Assembly (NCBI RefSeq): GCF_010858045.1
Contig: NZ_JAAGVC010000025.1
Coordinates: forward strand, 16,548-80,547
Reading direction: 5' to 3'
Origin: Nocardia cyriacigeorgica
GTDB taxonomy: Bacteria; Actinomycetota; Actinomycetes; Mycobacteriales; Mycobacteriaceae
DNA: 64,000 bases
Both the position numbers and the translations under genes were made by a program. Numbering within the stretch: the first letter of the stretch is position 1; the number at the start of each line of letters is the position of its first letter. This document shows, one piece after another, positions 43,211-51,275 of the stretch. The notes under the pieces are model-generated. The model was not told the origin of the DNA and did not search any database. It worked only from the letters and a program-made list of their open reading frames with translations.

Positions 43211-44269
43211 TCAGATGTCGATGTCGACGTCGCCGACGGCGGCGCTGACACAGAGTTGGATGGGCTGATCGGGATCGGCGTCGGTCTCACCGGTGCGCAG
43301 GTTGCGCGTACAGCCGGTGCGCCGGACGGCGGTGCAGGAGAAGCAGATACCCATCCGGCAGCCGTATTCCGGGTTCAGCCCGGCGGCTTCGGCTTGTTCG
43401 AGCAGGCTTTCGCCGGTGTTGTCAGCGCTGACGCCACTGGCAGAGAAGGTCACCGTGCCGTGCGCGTCAGCGGCGTCGACCGGCGCCACCGACACCGTGA
43501 ACTCCTCGGTGTGCAGGCGGTCGCCGAGCTGTTCGGCCTCGAACACTCTGCGCACCGAATCCATCAGCGGGCCCGGCCCGCACAGGTAGGTGTGCGCGTC
43601 GGCGAACCACGGTGCGGTCCGCTCGAGTTCGTCGTAGTCGAAGGCGCTGCCATCCAGTTCCGGATAACGCATCTGCAGTGACACGTTGGGATGGGCGGCG
43701 GCGATGGCGGCCAGTTCCGCGCGGTGCGGAACGTATTCCGGCGAGCGGGCGTAGTGCAGGAACACCACCGGGCCGGTGCACCCCTCGTCGGTGAGGGTGC
43801 GCAGCATCGACAGTACCGGCGTGATGCCGCTGCCGCCGCTGATCAGCAGTACCCGGTCCGGCCGCTGCTCGGGTAGATGGAAGACACCCGAGGCGGGTGC
43901 CAGATCGACGACGAGGCCCGGTTCGGCGGCCCGGTGCAGGTACCGCGAGACCAGGCCTTCCGGATGCACTCGGATGGTCAGGTCGATGCGACGGTCGCGC
44001 TGGTGCTGCGAATTCACCGGTGAGTAGCAGCGGGTGTGGCGCACGCCATCGATGACGACGCCGATCTGCACGAACTGGCCGGCGAGCAAGCCGGACCACT
44101 GGCGCGTCGGCCGCAGCGACAGCGAGACCGTGCCGGGCACCGAACGGTCCACCCGCACCACTTCCGCCCGCATTTCCCTGGCGGTGAGCATCGGGCGCAC
44201 CAGCTCCAGATAGCGGTCGAGCGGATGCGGTGTGGTCAGGGTCTGCACCAAGTTGATGAGATCCACCAT
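43211..44269 (-). CDS. Ferredoxin reductase with 2Fe-2S domain, electron donor of the desaturase
   Basis: The 352-residue protein has an FAD-binding barrel with RHTRCYSPVN, an NAD(P)-binding domain (RVLLISGGSGITPVLSMLRTL) and a C-terminal plant-type 2Fe-2S domain. That domain has the cysteines of YGCRMGICFSCTAVRRTGC spaced CxxxxCxxC and a fourth Cys later. Mycobacterial Rv3230c has this architecture and reduces DesA3. It lies 20 bases upstream of the desaturase in the same transcript. The start region is preceded by an operator-like palindrome in the divergent promoter. Confidence 0.92.
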   Translation of the reverse strand: MVDLINLVQTLTTPHPLDRYLELVRPMLTAREMRAEVVRVDRSVPGTVSLSLRPTRQWSGLLAGQFVQIGVVIDGVRHTRCYSPVNSQHQRDRRIDLTIRVHPEGLVSRYLHRAAEPGLVVDLAPASGVFHLPEQRPDRVLLISGGSGITPVLSMLRTLTDEGCTGPVVFLHYARSPEYVPHRAELAAIAAAHPNVSLQMRYPELDGSAFDYDELERTAPWFADAHTYLCGPGPLMDSVRRVFEAEQLGDRLHTEEFTVSVAPVDAADAHGTVTFSASGVSADNTGESLLEQAEAAGLNPEYGCRMGICFSCTAVRRTGCTRNLRTGETDADPDQPIQLCVSAAVGDVDIDI

Positions 44270-44326
44270 GCGGTTTCTCCGTGCTGTCGTTGGTCACACT
44301 CGGCAGTCGAGCCCGAGACAAATTTC

Positions 44327-44344
44327 AGTGTACGTCTGTACACT
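44327..44344. promoter_or_regulatory. FabR/DesT-like operator AGTGTACGTCTGTACACT
   Basis: This 18-base perfect inverted repeat (AGTGTAC and GTACACT around GTCT) lies between the reductase and the TetR gene. The P. aeruginosa DesT operator, as I remember it (AGTGAACGCTTGTTGACT), has the same length, ends and spacing, and the FabR site is similar. Confidence 0.7.
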
Positions 44345-44422
44345 CAATAGTGTGACTGATGACCGGGGACGGATGTCAACCAGCAGCTGGTGTGACGCGA
44401 ACTACATCTGGAGAAAGAGCGC

Positions 44423-45058
44423 ATGGTGAACGGATGTATGCTCACCGGGATGAGCGAGCAGGCGGAAACTCGGGTCGTGCGCAAAGAGCGCACGCGGCGG
44501 GCGCTGCTGGACGGGACCCTCGCGCTCGCCGCGGATCGCGGGTTCGCCGCGCTCAGCCTGCGCGAGATCGCCCGTTCGGCGGGCATCGTGCCCACCGCGT
44601 TCTACCGGCATTTCGCCTCACTGGACGATCTGGGCGCCACCCTCGTCGACGAAGGCGTCAAGGCCCTCCGGCTGGCGCTGCGGCAATTGCGCCGCAGGCC
44701 GGATGCGCAACTGTCGGAGACCGTGCGTTTCGTCTTCGATCAGGTGGCCGACAAGCGCGAGCTGTTCGGATTCCTCACCCGTGAGCGCCGCGGCGGCTCG
44801 GCGGCACTGCGTCAGGCGATCGCCATGGAGATGCAGTTGATCGTGCGCGAGCTGGTGGTCGATTTCTCCCGGATCAGCGCGCTGGACTCCTGGTCATCGG
44901 ACGATCTCGAGCTGGCCGCGGATCTGATCGTGTCCACGGTGGCCGACGGCATCGCCGATTATGTCGCCGCCGCGCCGCGCGACCAGCAGAGCACCATCGA
45001 CCGCACGGTGTACCAGGTTCGGCTCATCGCGCTGGGCATGGGCGTCTGGAAGCCGTAG
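44423..45058 (+). CDS. TetR regulator of FabR/DesT type
   Basis: The 211-residue protein has a TetR helix-turn-helix at residues 28-72 (LSLREIARSAGIVPTAFYRHFASLDDLG). The 'IVPTAFYRHF...DDLG' recognition segment and the following TLVDEGVKALRLALRQLRR closely follow FabR and DesT, regulators that sense the ratio of saturated to unsaturated acyl-CoA. GGAG lies nine bases before the ATG; two nearby downstream ATGs are alternatives. It is divergent from the reductase-desaturase operon, with a matching operator in between, so it likely represses that operon. Confidence 0.82.
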   Translation: MVNGCMLTGMSEQAETRVVRKERTRRALLDGTLALAADRGFAALSLREIARSAGIVPTAFYRHFASLDDLGATLVDEGVKALRLALRQLRRRPDAQLSETVRFVFDQVADKRELFGFLTRERRGGSAALRQAIAMEMQLIVRELVVDFSRISALDSWSSDDLELAADLIVSTVADGIADYVAAAPRDQQSTIDRTVYQVRLIALGMGVWKP

Positions 45059-45065
45059 CCACCGC

Positions 45066-46397
45066 TCATTCCGCCGGCTCCGGCACCGGGTCCGGTCCGG
45101 GCACCGTGAGCAGGGCGAGCAGCCCGAGGCCGAGCACCACGAGCAGGCCGACGATGCCCGCGCGATCGGTGGCGAACGCCCACGCGAAGAAACCGAACAG
45201 CATCGGAGCCAGGAACGAGACCGCCCGCCCGGTGGTGGTGTAGAGGCCGAACAGCTGCCCCTCCCGGCCCGCCGGCGCGAGCCGCGCCAGGAAAGAACGG
45301 GCCGAGGACTGGGCAGGCCCGACGAACACCGTCAGCATCAGGCCGAACACCCAGAACATGAGCGGGCCGGACACCACGAGCAGCACCGTGCCACAGATGA
45401 TCATCGACACCAGCGACACCACGATCACCCGCTTCGGGCCGATGCGGTCGTCGAAGCGGCCCGCGATGATCGCACCGAGTGCCGCGACCACATTGGCGGC
45501 GATGCCGAACAGCAGCACATCGGCGTCGGCGATGCCGTACACACCGACCGCGAGCACCGCACCAAAGGTGAACACACCCGCCAGGCCGTCACGGAAGATG
45601 GCGCTGGCCAACAGGAATCCGACCGTGCGCCGGTCGGTGATCCACAGCTCACGCAGGTCGCGCCACAGCACCCGGTAGGAGCCGAGGAATCCGGCACTGG
45701 CCGCACCCGGGTCGGCTCCGGTGCGCACGACTTCGGGCACCGCGAACAGCACCGGCAGAGCGAACGCCGCGAACCAGACCGCGGCCAGCACGGCGACCAA
45801 TCGGATATTGAGGCCGTCGTCGGTGGGGATGCCGAACAGCCCGCGCCGGTCGCCGTCACCGGCGATGAAGCCGAGATAGCAGATCAGCAGCAGGAAGATG
45901 CCGCCGAAATAGCCCATGGCCCAGCCGAATCCGGACACCCGGCCCACGGTGGCCGGGGTCGACACCTGGCGCAGCATGGCGTTGTAGGGCACGTTGGCCA
46001 GTTCGAAGCAGGCCGAGCCGACACCGAGCAGGACCAGTCCGAGCCACAGATCGCGGTAATCGTCGTGCACGAAGAACATCGCGGCCATCGCGGCGATGGT
46101 CAACGCGGTCAGCGCACCGAGCGACCGTTTACGGTTGGCGGTGGCGTCGAAGCGCTGTCCGCTGACCGGCGCGGTCAGCGCGACCACCAGCCCGGCGATG
46201 CCGAGCGCCCAGCCCAGCCAGGCGCCCGCCGAGATATCGCCGGGCAGATCATCGCCGACACTGTCGGTCAGATACACCGAGAAGACGAAGGTCAAGATGA
46301 CGGCATTGAAGGCGGCCGAACCCCAGTCCCACAGCCCCCACGCCACCACCTGCCCGCGCCCGGTCCCGGCCGCACCGCGCACGTCGACCTCACTCAT
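45066..46397 (-). CDS. Major facilitator transporter, UMF1 (Atg22-like) family
   Basis: The 443-residue protein has 11-12 membrane segments. UMF1 features are the start VVAWGLWDWGSAAFNAVILTFVFSVYL (the WDWGxxAF motif), CFELANVPYNAMLRQVSTPATVGRVSGFGWAMGYFGGI and FGLYTTTGRAVSFLAPMLFGFF. This family is unlike drug-efflux MFS proteins and its bacterial substrates are unknown. It ends seven bases from the convergent TetR gene and starts upstream of the PadR region, with no obvious partner. Confidence 0.85.
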   Translation of the reverse strand: MSEVDVRGAAGTGRGQVVAWGLWDWGSAAFNAVILTFVFSVYLTDSVGDDLPGDISAGAWLGWALGIAGLVVALTAPVSGQRFDATANRKRSLGALTALTIAAMAAMFFVHDDYRDLWLGLVLLGVGSACFELANVPYNAMLRQVSTPATVGRVSGFGWAMGYFGGIFLLLICYLGFIAGDGDRRGLFGIPTDDGLNIRLVAVLAAVWFAAFALPVLFAVPEVVRTGADPGAASAGFLGSYRVLWRDLRELWITDRRTVGFLLASAIFRDGLAGVFTFGAVLAVGVYGIADADVLLFGIAANVVAALGAIIAGRFDDRIGPKRVIVVSLVSMIICGTVLLVVSGPLMFWVFGLMLTVFVGPAQSSARSFLARLAPAGREGQLFGLYTTTGRAVSFLAPMLFGFFAWAFATDRAGIVGLLVVLGLGLLALLTVPGPDPVPEPAE

Positions 46398-46552
46398 ACG
46401 CGCACCCTAATCGACACCGGGCCACCCAGCCGGGTTCTCGGCAGCGCGCCTGGTCAGGGCAAATCGCGCAGTCGCCGAGCAGGCGCGGGCGCAGCCCCTA
46501 CCGAGCCGCGGGGCGTCCGGCCTACGCTGGTCCTACACACCTGAAGGATTCA

Positions 46553-46570
46553 TATGCACCCAGTTGCATA
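46553..46570. promoter_or_regulatory. PadR-type operator candidate
   Basis: TATGCA (46553-46558) and TGCATA (46565-46570) form perfect six-base arms around CCCAGT, 30 bases before the PadR gene. ATGCA-N6-TGCAT resembles PadR sites, so autoregulation is likely. Confidence 0.55.
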
Positions 46571-46600
46571 GTACTTGCGGTCTCGGATACCCTGTGTGGC

Positions 46601-47173
46601 ATGGCACTCGAGCATGCGCTGCTGGTATCGCTGACCGAACGCGCCGGGTCCGGATACGAGCTGGCGCGGCGGTTCGACAAGTCGATCGGCTATTTCTGGA
46701 GCGCCACCCATCAGCAGATCTATCGCGTGCTGCGCCGGATGGAGGAATCCGGCTGGCTGCACAGCGAATCGGTGGCCCAGGAGGGCAGGCCGGACAAGAA
46801 GGTCTACTCGGTGAGCGAGGCCGGTCGCGCGGAATTGGCGCGCTGGATCGCCGAACCCACCGAACCCGAACGCGAGCGCAGCGAATTCTTCGTCAAGGTG
46901 CGCGCCGCCGCCTACGGCGATCTGGACGCCCTGCTCACCGAGGTCGCCCGGCGTCGCGATGAACACCTGCGGCAACTCGAGCTGTACCGGCTCATCGAGA
47001 AACGAGACTTCCCGGCGCCGGATCAGCTCACCGGAACCGGGCTGCACCAGTACCTGGTGCTCCGCGCGGGCATCCGCAAGGAGCTCGGGTCCGCCGAATG
47101 GTGCGACGAGGTCCTGCAAGCCCTGCGACCCGACACTCCGCCCTCGCGTCCGACAGCCCCGGGCGCGAACTGA
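46601..47173 (+). CDS. PadR-family regulator with C-terminal Vir domain
   Basis: The 190-residue protein has a winged helix at residues 1-75 (MALEHALLVSLTERAGSGYELARRF, IGYFWSATHQQIYRVLRRMEESGWL) with the wing HSESVAQEGRPDKKVYSVSEAGRAEL. A C-terminal helical Vir-type domain for dimerisation follows (EFFVKVRAAAYGDLDALLTEVARRRDEHLRQLELY). It lies 21 bases upstream of fadH on the same strand, and an inverted repeat before it fits self-repression. Its signal is unknown, but control of fatty-acid oxidation is plausible. Confidence 0.9.
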   Translation: MALEHALLVSLTERAGSGYELARRFDKSIGYFWSATHQQIYRVLRRMEESGWLHSESVAQEGRPDKKVYSVSEAGRAELARWIAEPTEPERERSEFFVKVRAAAYGDLDALLTEVARRRDEHLRQLELYRLIEKRDFPAPDQLTGTGLHQYLVLRAGIRKELGSAEWCDEVLQALRPDTPPSRPTAPGAN

Positions 47174-47194
47174 GGTAAGAAAGCGAGCCCGCTC

Positions 47195-49231
47195 GTGCGA
47201 TCGACCAGCTACCCCCACCTGTTCGAGCCTCTCGATCTCGGCCACACCACCTTGCGCAATCGCGTGATCATGGGGTCGATGCATACCGGCCTCGAAGATC
47301 GGGCCTGGGACACCAACCGGCTCGCGGCCTACTTCGCCGAACGCGCACGCGGCGGTGTCGGGCTCATCATCACCGGCGGCTACGCACCCAACCGCACCGG
47401 CTGGCTGCTGCCCTTCGGTGCCAAACTCACCAACAAGACCGAGGCCTACCGGCATCGCGTCATCACCCGCGCGGTGCACGCCGAGGGTGCCAAGATCGCC
47501 ATCCAGATCCTGCACGCCGGCCGGTACTCCTATATGCCCGGAAGCGTGTCGGCCTCCTCGATCAAGGCGCCGATCAACCCGTTCCGGCCGCGCAAGCTCT
47601 CGGCCAAGGGCATCGAGCAGACCATCGACGATTACGCCCGCTGCGCCCGGCTGGCGAAGTTCGCCGGCTACGACGGCGTCGAAATCATGGGTGGTGAAGG
47701 GTATTTCATCAACCAGTTCCTCGCACCGCGCACCAACAAGCGCACCGACAAATGGGGCGGAACACCGGAGAACCGGCGCAGGCTGGCCGTCGAGATCGTG
47801 CGCCGCACCCGGGCCGCGGTGGGCGAGGACTTCATCATCGTGTTCCGGCTGTCGATGGCCGAGCTGGTGGAGCAGGGCCAGACCTTCGACGAGATCGTCG
47901 CGCTGGCACAGGAACTCGAGGCCGCGGGTGTCAGCATCCTCAATACCGATATCGGCTGGCACGAGGCGCGGGTGCCGACGATCGTGACCTCGGTGCCGCG
48001 CGCGGCGTTCGTCGAGTTCACCGCCAAGATCACCGCGCAGGTGAACATCCCGGTCTGCGCGTCGAACCGGATCAATATGCCCGAGATCGCCGAGGAGATC
48101 CTCACTCGCGGCGATGCCCAGCTGGTGTCGCTGGCGCGCCCGTTCCTGTCGGACCCGGAGTGGGTCAACAAGGCCGCGCAGAACCGGGTCGACGAGATCA
48201 ACACCTGTATCGCCTGCAACCAGGCCTGCCTCGACCACGCCTTCCAGCACAAAACGGTGTCCTGCCTGCTCAACCCACGCGCCGGGCACGAAACCGAGCT
48301 GAAGCTGCTGCCCACGCGGCGCAGCAAGCGCATCGCGGTGGTCGGCGCCGGGCCCGCCGGGCTCTCGGCCGCGGTGAACCTGGCCGAGCGCGGACATCGA
48401 GTGGAGCTGTTCGAGGCCGATGACAAGATCGGTGGCCAGTTCGACATCGCCCGCCGCATCCCGGGCAAGGAAGAATTCGACGAGTCCATCCGGTACTTCA
48501 CCCGCAAACTCGAACTCACCGGCGTCACCGTGCACCTCGGAAAACGCGCCACCGCCGCCGAACTCATCGAAGGCCGCTACGACGAGGTGGTGCTGGCCAC
48601 CGGCGTGCGTCCACGCATCCCCGACATCCCCGGCATCGACCATCCGATGGTGCTCACCTACGCCGAACTGGTCCGGGAGGAGAAACCGGTCGGCAAGCGA
48701 GTCGCGGTGATCGGCGCGGGCGGCATCGGCTACGACGTCAGCGAATTCCTCACCGTCGAGGGCCATCCCACGCTGAAACTGGACGAATGGAAGCAGGAGT
48801 GGGGCGTCGATTCGGCCGATGAGCAGGTGCGCGGCCAGCTCGCCACCCCCGTCCCCTCCCCCGCGGCCCGCGATGTGGTGCTGCTGCAACGCAAGTCCGG
48901 CGCGTTCGGCAAGAGCCTGGGCAAGACCACCGGCTGGGTGCATCGGGCGGCGCTGAAGGCCAAGGGCGTCGAGCAGATCGGCGGCGTCAACTACGAACGC
49001 ATCGACGACAACGGACTGCACATCAGCTTCGGGGAGAAGCGGGAACGTCCGCAGTTGATCCCGGTCGACAACGTGGTCATCTGCGCAGGCCAGGAATCGG
49101 TGCGCGATCTGGAAAACGAGTTGCGCGCGGCCGGGGTGAACCCGCACCTGATCGGTGGCGCCGAACTCGCCGCCGAGCTCGACGCGAAGCGCGCGATCGA
49201 CCAGGGCACCCGCCTGGCCGCTCGGCTCTGA
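47195..49231 (+). CDS. fadH: NADPH 2,4-dienoyl-CoA reductase
   Basis: The enzyme reduces 2,4-dienoyl-CoA intermediates in the beta-oxidation of unsaturated fatty acids. The 678-residue protein has an N-terminal FMN-binding TIM barrel of the old-yellow-enzyme type (GHTTLRNRVIMGSMHTGLED, HAGRYSYMPG, GAEY-type GGEGYFINQFLAPRTNKRTDKWGG). Next come the 4Fe-4S cysteines in CIACNQACLDHAFQHKTVSCLLNP. A C-terminal FAD/NADPH-binding half begins at residue 380 (IAVVGAGPAGLSAAVNLAERGH, VAVIGAGGIGYDVSEFL). The start is a GTG 22 bases after the PadR stop. Confidence 0.95.
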   Translation: MRSTSYPHLFEPLDLGHTTLRNRVIMGSMHTGLEDRAWDTNRLAAYFAERARGGVGLIITGGYAPNRTGWLLPFGAKLTNKTEAYRHRVITRAVHAEGAKIAIQILHAGRYSYMPGSVSASSIKAPINPFRPRKLSAKGIEQTIDDYARCARLAKFAGYDGVEIMGGEGYFINQFLAPRTNKRTDKWGGTPENRRRLAVEIVRRTRAAVGEDFIIVFRLSMAELVEQGQTFDEIVALAQELEAAGVSILNTDIGWHEARVPTIVTSVPRAAFVEFTAKITAQVNIPVCASNRINMPEIAEEILTRGDAQLVSLARPFLSDPEWVNKAAQNRVDEINTCIACNQACLDHAFQHKTVSCLLNPRAGHETELKLLPTRRSKRIAVVGAGPAGLSAAVNLAERGHRVELFEADDKIGGQFDIARRIPGKEEFDESIRYFTRKLELTGVTVHLGKRATAAELIEGRYDEVVLATGVRPRIPDIPGIDHPMVLTYAELVREEKPVGKRVAVIGAGGIGYDVSEFLTVEGHPTLKLDEWKQEWGVDSADEQVRGQLATPVPSPAARDVVLLQRKSGAFGKSLGKTTGWVHRAALKAKGVEQIGGVNYERIDDNGLHISFGEKRERPQLIPVDNVVICAGQESVRDLENELRAAGVNPHLIGGAELAAELDAKRAIDQGTRLAARL

Positions 49232-49292
49232 GCCCGCGTGGGGGAGGTGAGCTGACACAGCCGCACGGGCGCGAGTCGCTTACGCTCATGGC

Positions 49293-50096
49293 GTGAGCTT
49301 GCCTTCCCCCACCGCCGATAACCGTGCCGTCGTCACCGGAGCGTCGTCCGGGATCGGAACCGCGCTGGCAGCCGAGCTGGCCATGCGCGGCTACTCGCTG
49401 ATCCTGGTGGCCCGCCGCGGTGACGTCCTCGAGGAACTGGCGCAGCGACTGACCCTCGCGCACGGCATCACCGCCGAGGTGCGCGCGGTCGACCTGGCCG
49501 ACCGGGAGCAGCGGGCGCCGCTGGTGGAGGAGCTGTCGGCGCGCGATATCGCGATCCTGTGCAACAACGCCGGCATCGCCACCTTCGGCCCGGTCGCCGA
49601 GCTCGACCCCGCCTACGAACGCGACCAGCTCGAACTCAACGCCGTCGCCGTACACGACCTCAGCCTTGCGGTGCTGCCGGGCATGATCGAGCGCCGCGCG
49701 GGCGGCATCCTGATCAGCGGCTCGGCAGCGGGCAATATGCCCATCCCGAACAATGCCACCTACGCCGCGAGCAAGGCCTTCGCCAATACCTTCTCCGAAT
49801 CGCTGCGCGGCGAGCTGAAGGGCACCGGCGTGCACGTCACGCTGCTGGCCCCAGGCCCGGTCCGCACCGAGACGCCGGATCCGGCCGAAGCCTCCATCGT
49901 CGACCGGATGGTGCCCGATTTCATGTGGGTCTCCTCCGAGTACACCGCAAGGGTCTCCATCGACGCCCTGGCCCGCAACAAGATGCGGATCGTGCCCGGG
50001 CTGATCTCGAAGGGGATGAGTGTGGCCGGGCAGTACGGGCCGCGCGCGGTCACCGCGCCGGTCGCCGGAGCGTTCTACCGGAAGCTCGGCGGCTGA
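49293..50096 (+). CDS. cmrA: Short-chain dehydrogenase, mycolate reductase-like (CmrA)
   Basis: The 267-residue SDR has the cofactor motif TGASSGIG, NNAG, the catalytic serine in ISGSAAGN and YAASK. The stretch LLAPGPVRTETPD and the end segment EYTARVSIDALARNKMRIVPGLISKGMSVAGQYGPRAV closely follow CmrA (Rv2509), which reduces the 3-oxo group in the final step of mycolic acid synthesis. Position strengthens this: the HerA-like ATPase and orn follow, the same order as Rv2509-Rv2510c-Rv2511. The alternative is a general SDR; the C-terminal match makes CmrA the better call. Confidence 0.82.
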   Translation: MSLPSPTADNRAVVTGASSGIGTALAAELAMRGYSLILVARRGDVLEELAQRLTLAHGITAEVRAVDLADREQRAPLVEELSARDIAILCNNAGIATFGPVAELDPAYERDQLELNAVAVHDLSLAVLPGMIERRAGGILISGSAAGNMPIPNNATYAASKAFANTFSESLRGELKGTGVHVTLLAPGPVRTETPDPAEASIVDRMVPDFMWVSSEYTARVSIDALARNKMRIVPGLISKGMSVAGQYGPRAVTAPVAGAFYRKLGG

Positions 50097-50179
50097 TCAG
50101 CGCAGCCCGATGACCTGCGGCGATACGGTCGGGCGCCCCGATCTCCGGCACTGCCCCGCGCAACCGGTCCACCGTGGTC

Positions 50180-51154
50180 TCACCGCGCCGGGAACAAGGC
50201 GAGCACCTGCTCCATGACCTCCCTGGTCACCTCGTAAGTAGCGGCGGAGACCTCGACGATCGGCACGCGCGCGCCGGATTCGGTACTGCCGGAGGGCAGT
50301 GCGGGGCCGACCACCGCGGTCAGGATGGGAATGCGGCTGTCGTAGAGCGAAACCCAGCGGTGCACGTCGCGGTCGCCGATCTTCTCCACGGTGCTGCCTG
50401 CCGCGACATGGGCCGGATCGCGGTACTCGTAGCTCACGGTGACGGTCTCGTTGCGATAGCCGAACAGGCATTGGGTGAGCCTGCGCTGATCGGTGTCGGT
50501 GGTGCCGGCCAGCTTCGCACGCACCGCGCACGGGTCGGCGCCGAGCAGCACCGTTGCCACGGTGTCGGGCGAGGTGCCCTGCGGCGGTGACTGCCGCCAG
50601 CGCTCGATCATGCCGGGCAGCAGCCGGTCGGCGACCGCGCACGGGTCCTGCCCCGGCGTGGTCGCGCCGAGATAGAACGCGGCGCCGGCCGGGAACCGGG
50701 CGGTCGCGCCACAGGAGCCGGGCGGCCCGTCGGGGCGGTCGGGCACCAGCAGCACGCTCACATCGCCGAGCTGTTTGCCGACGCCGTGCCCCGGCCGCAG
50801 CTCGGGCAGCAGGGTGGCATGCCAGGTCAGGGTGCTGTCCGCGCCCTGGGTGCCGAGGGTCGCCCGGCACGAGTCGAGACCGACGGTGACGCTCTCGACC
50901 CCGCCGAGGTCGTCGAGGACATCGCGCGGAATCAGCGAGCACACGTCGATCTGCCTGGTCGCCTGCGCGACGGTGGCGTGCTGCTGCGGGGTACCCGCCG
51001 GCGTCGACCAGAATTCCGGCGGCGGCGCCGGGATCACCGGCGCCGGGAATGGTGCTGGGGCCGCCGGATCGGCCGGCTCGCTCGGATCGGCCCCGCAGCC
51101 GATCACGGAAATGAACGCCAAGGCACTGAGCGCGAGCGCGCGGAACATCCTCAC
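50180..51154 (-). CDS. Exported lipoprotein, DUF3558-like
   Basis: The 324-residue protein has a lipoprotein signal peptide with lipobox VIGC (Cys20), a proline-rich linker and then a cysteine-containing domain. The block DVCSLIPRDVLDDLGGVESVTVGLDSCRATLG resembles the DUF3558 theme (CxLL/I...C). A second similar unit appears at VATVLLGADPCAVRAKLAGTTDTDQRRLTQCLFGYRNETVTVSYEYRD. Two DUF3558-like units in one protein are unusual. It lies between the cmrA-like gene and the HerA-like ATPase; I recall no counterpart in the M. tuberculosis locus. Confidence 0.68.
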   Translation of the reverse strand: MRMFRALALSALAFISVIGCGADPSEPADPAAPAPFPAPVIPAPPPEFWSTPAGTPQQHATVAQATRQIDVCSLIPRDVLDDLGGVESVTVGLDSCRATLGTQGADSTLTWHATLLPELRPGHGVGKQLGDVSVLLVPDRPDGPPGSCGATARFPAGAAFYLGATTPGQDPCAVADRLLPGMIERWRQSPPQGTSPDTVATVLLGADPCAVRAKLAGTTDTDQRRLTQCLFGYRNETVTVSYEYRDPAHVAAGSTVEKIGDRDVHRWVSLYDSRIPILTAVVGPALPSGSTESGARVPIVEVSAATYEVTREVMEQVLALFPAR

Positions 51155-51275
51155 GGCCGTCCTCCCGAATCGGTGCCGGGCTGTCGAGTCTGCCGCAGGA
51201 GCTACCGGCGCGCAAATAGGTCGGCGGGTCCGGCGCGGGCCTCAACGGAAGGTCGGATCGACGCTCCGCCCGATG

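Noticed and set aside
46550..49258. A 902-codon open frame on the minus strand opposite fadH
   Set aside because: It lies exactly antisense to padR and fadH, has no recognisable domain and shows the His/Asp/Gly-rich composition typical of antisense frames in high-GC DNA.
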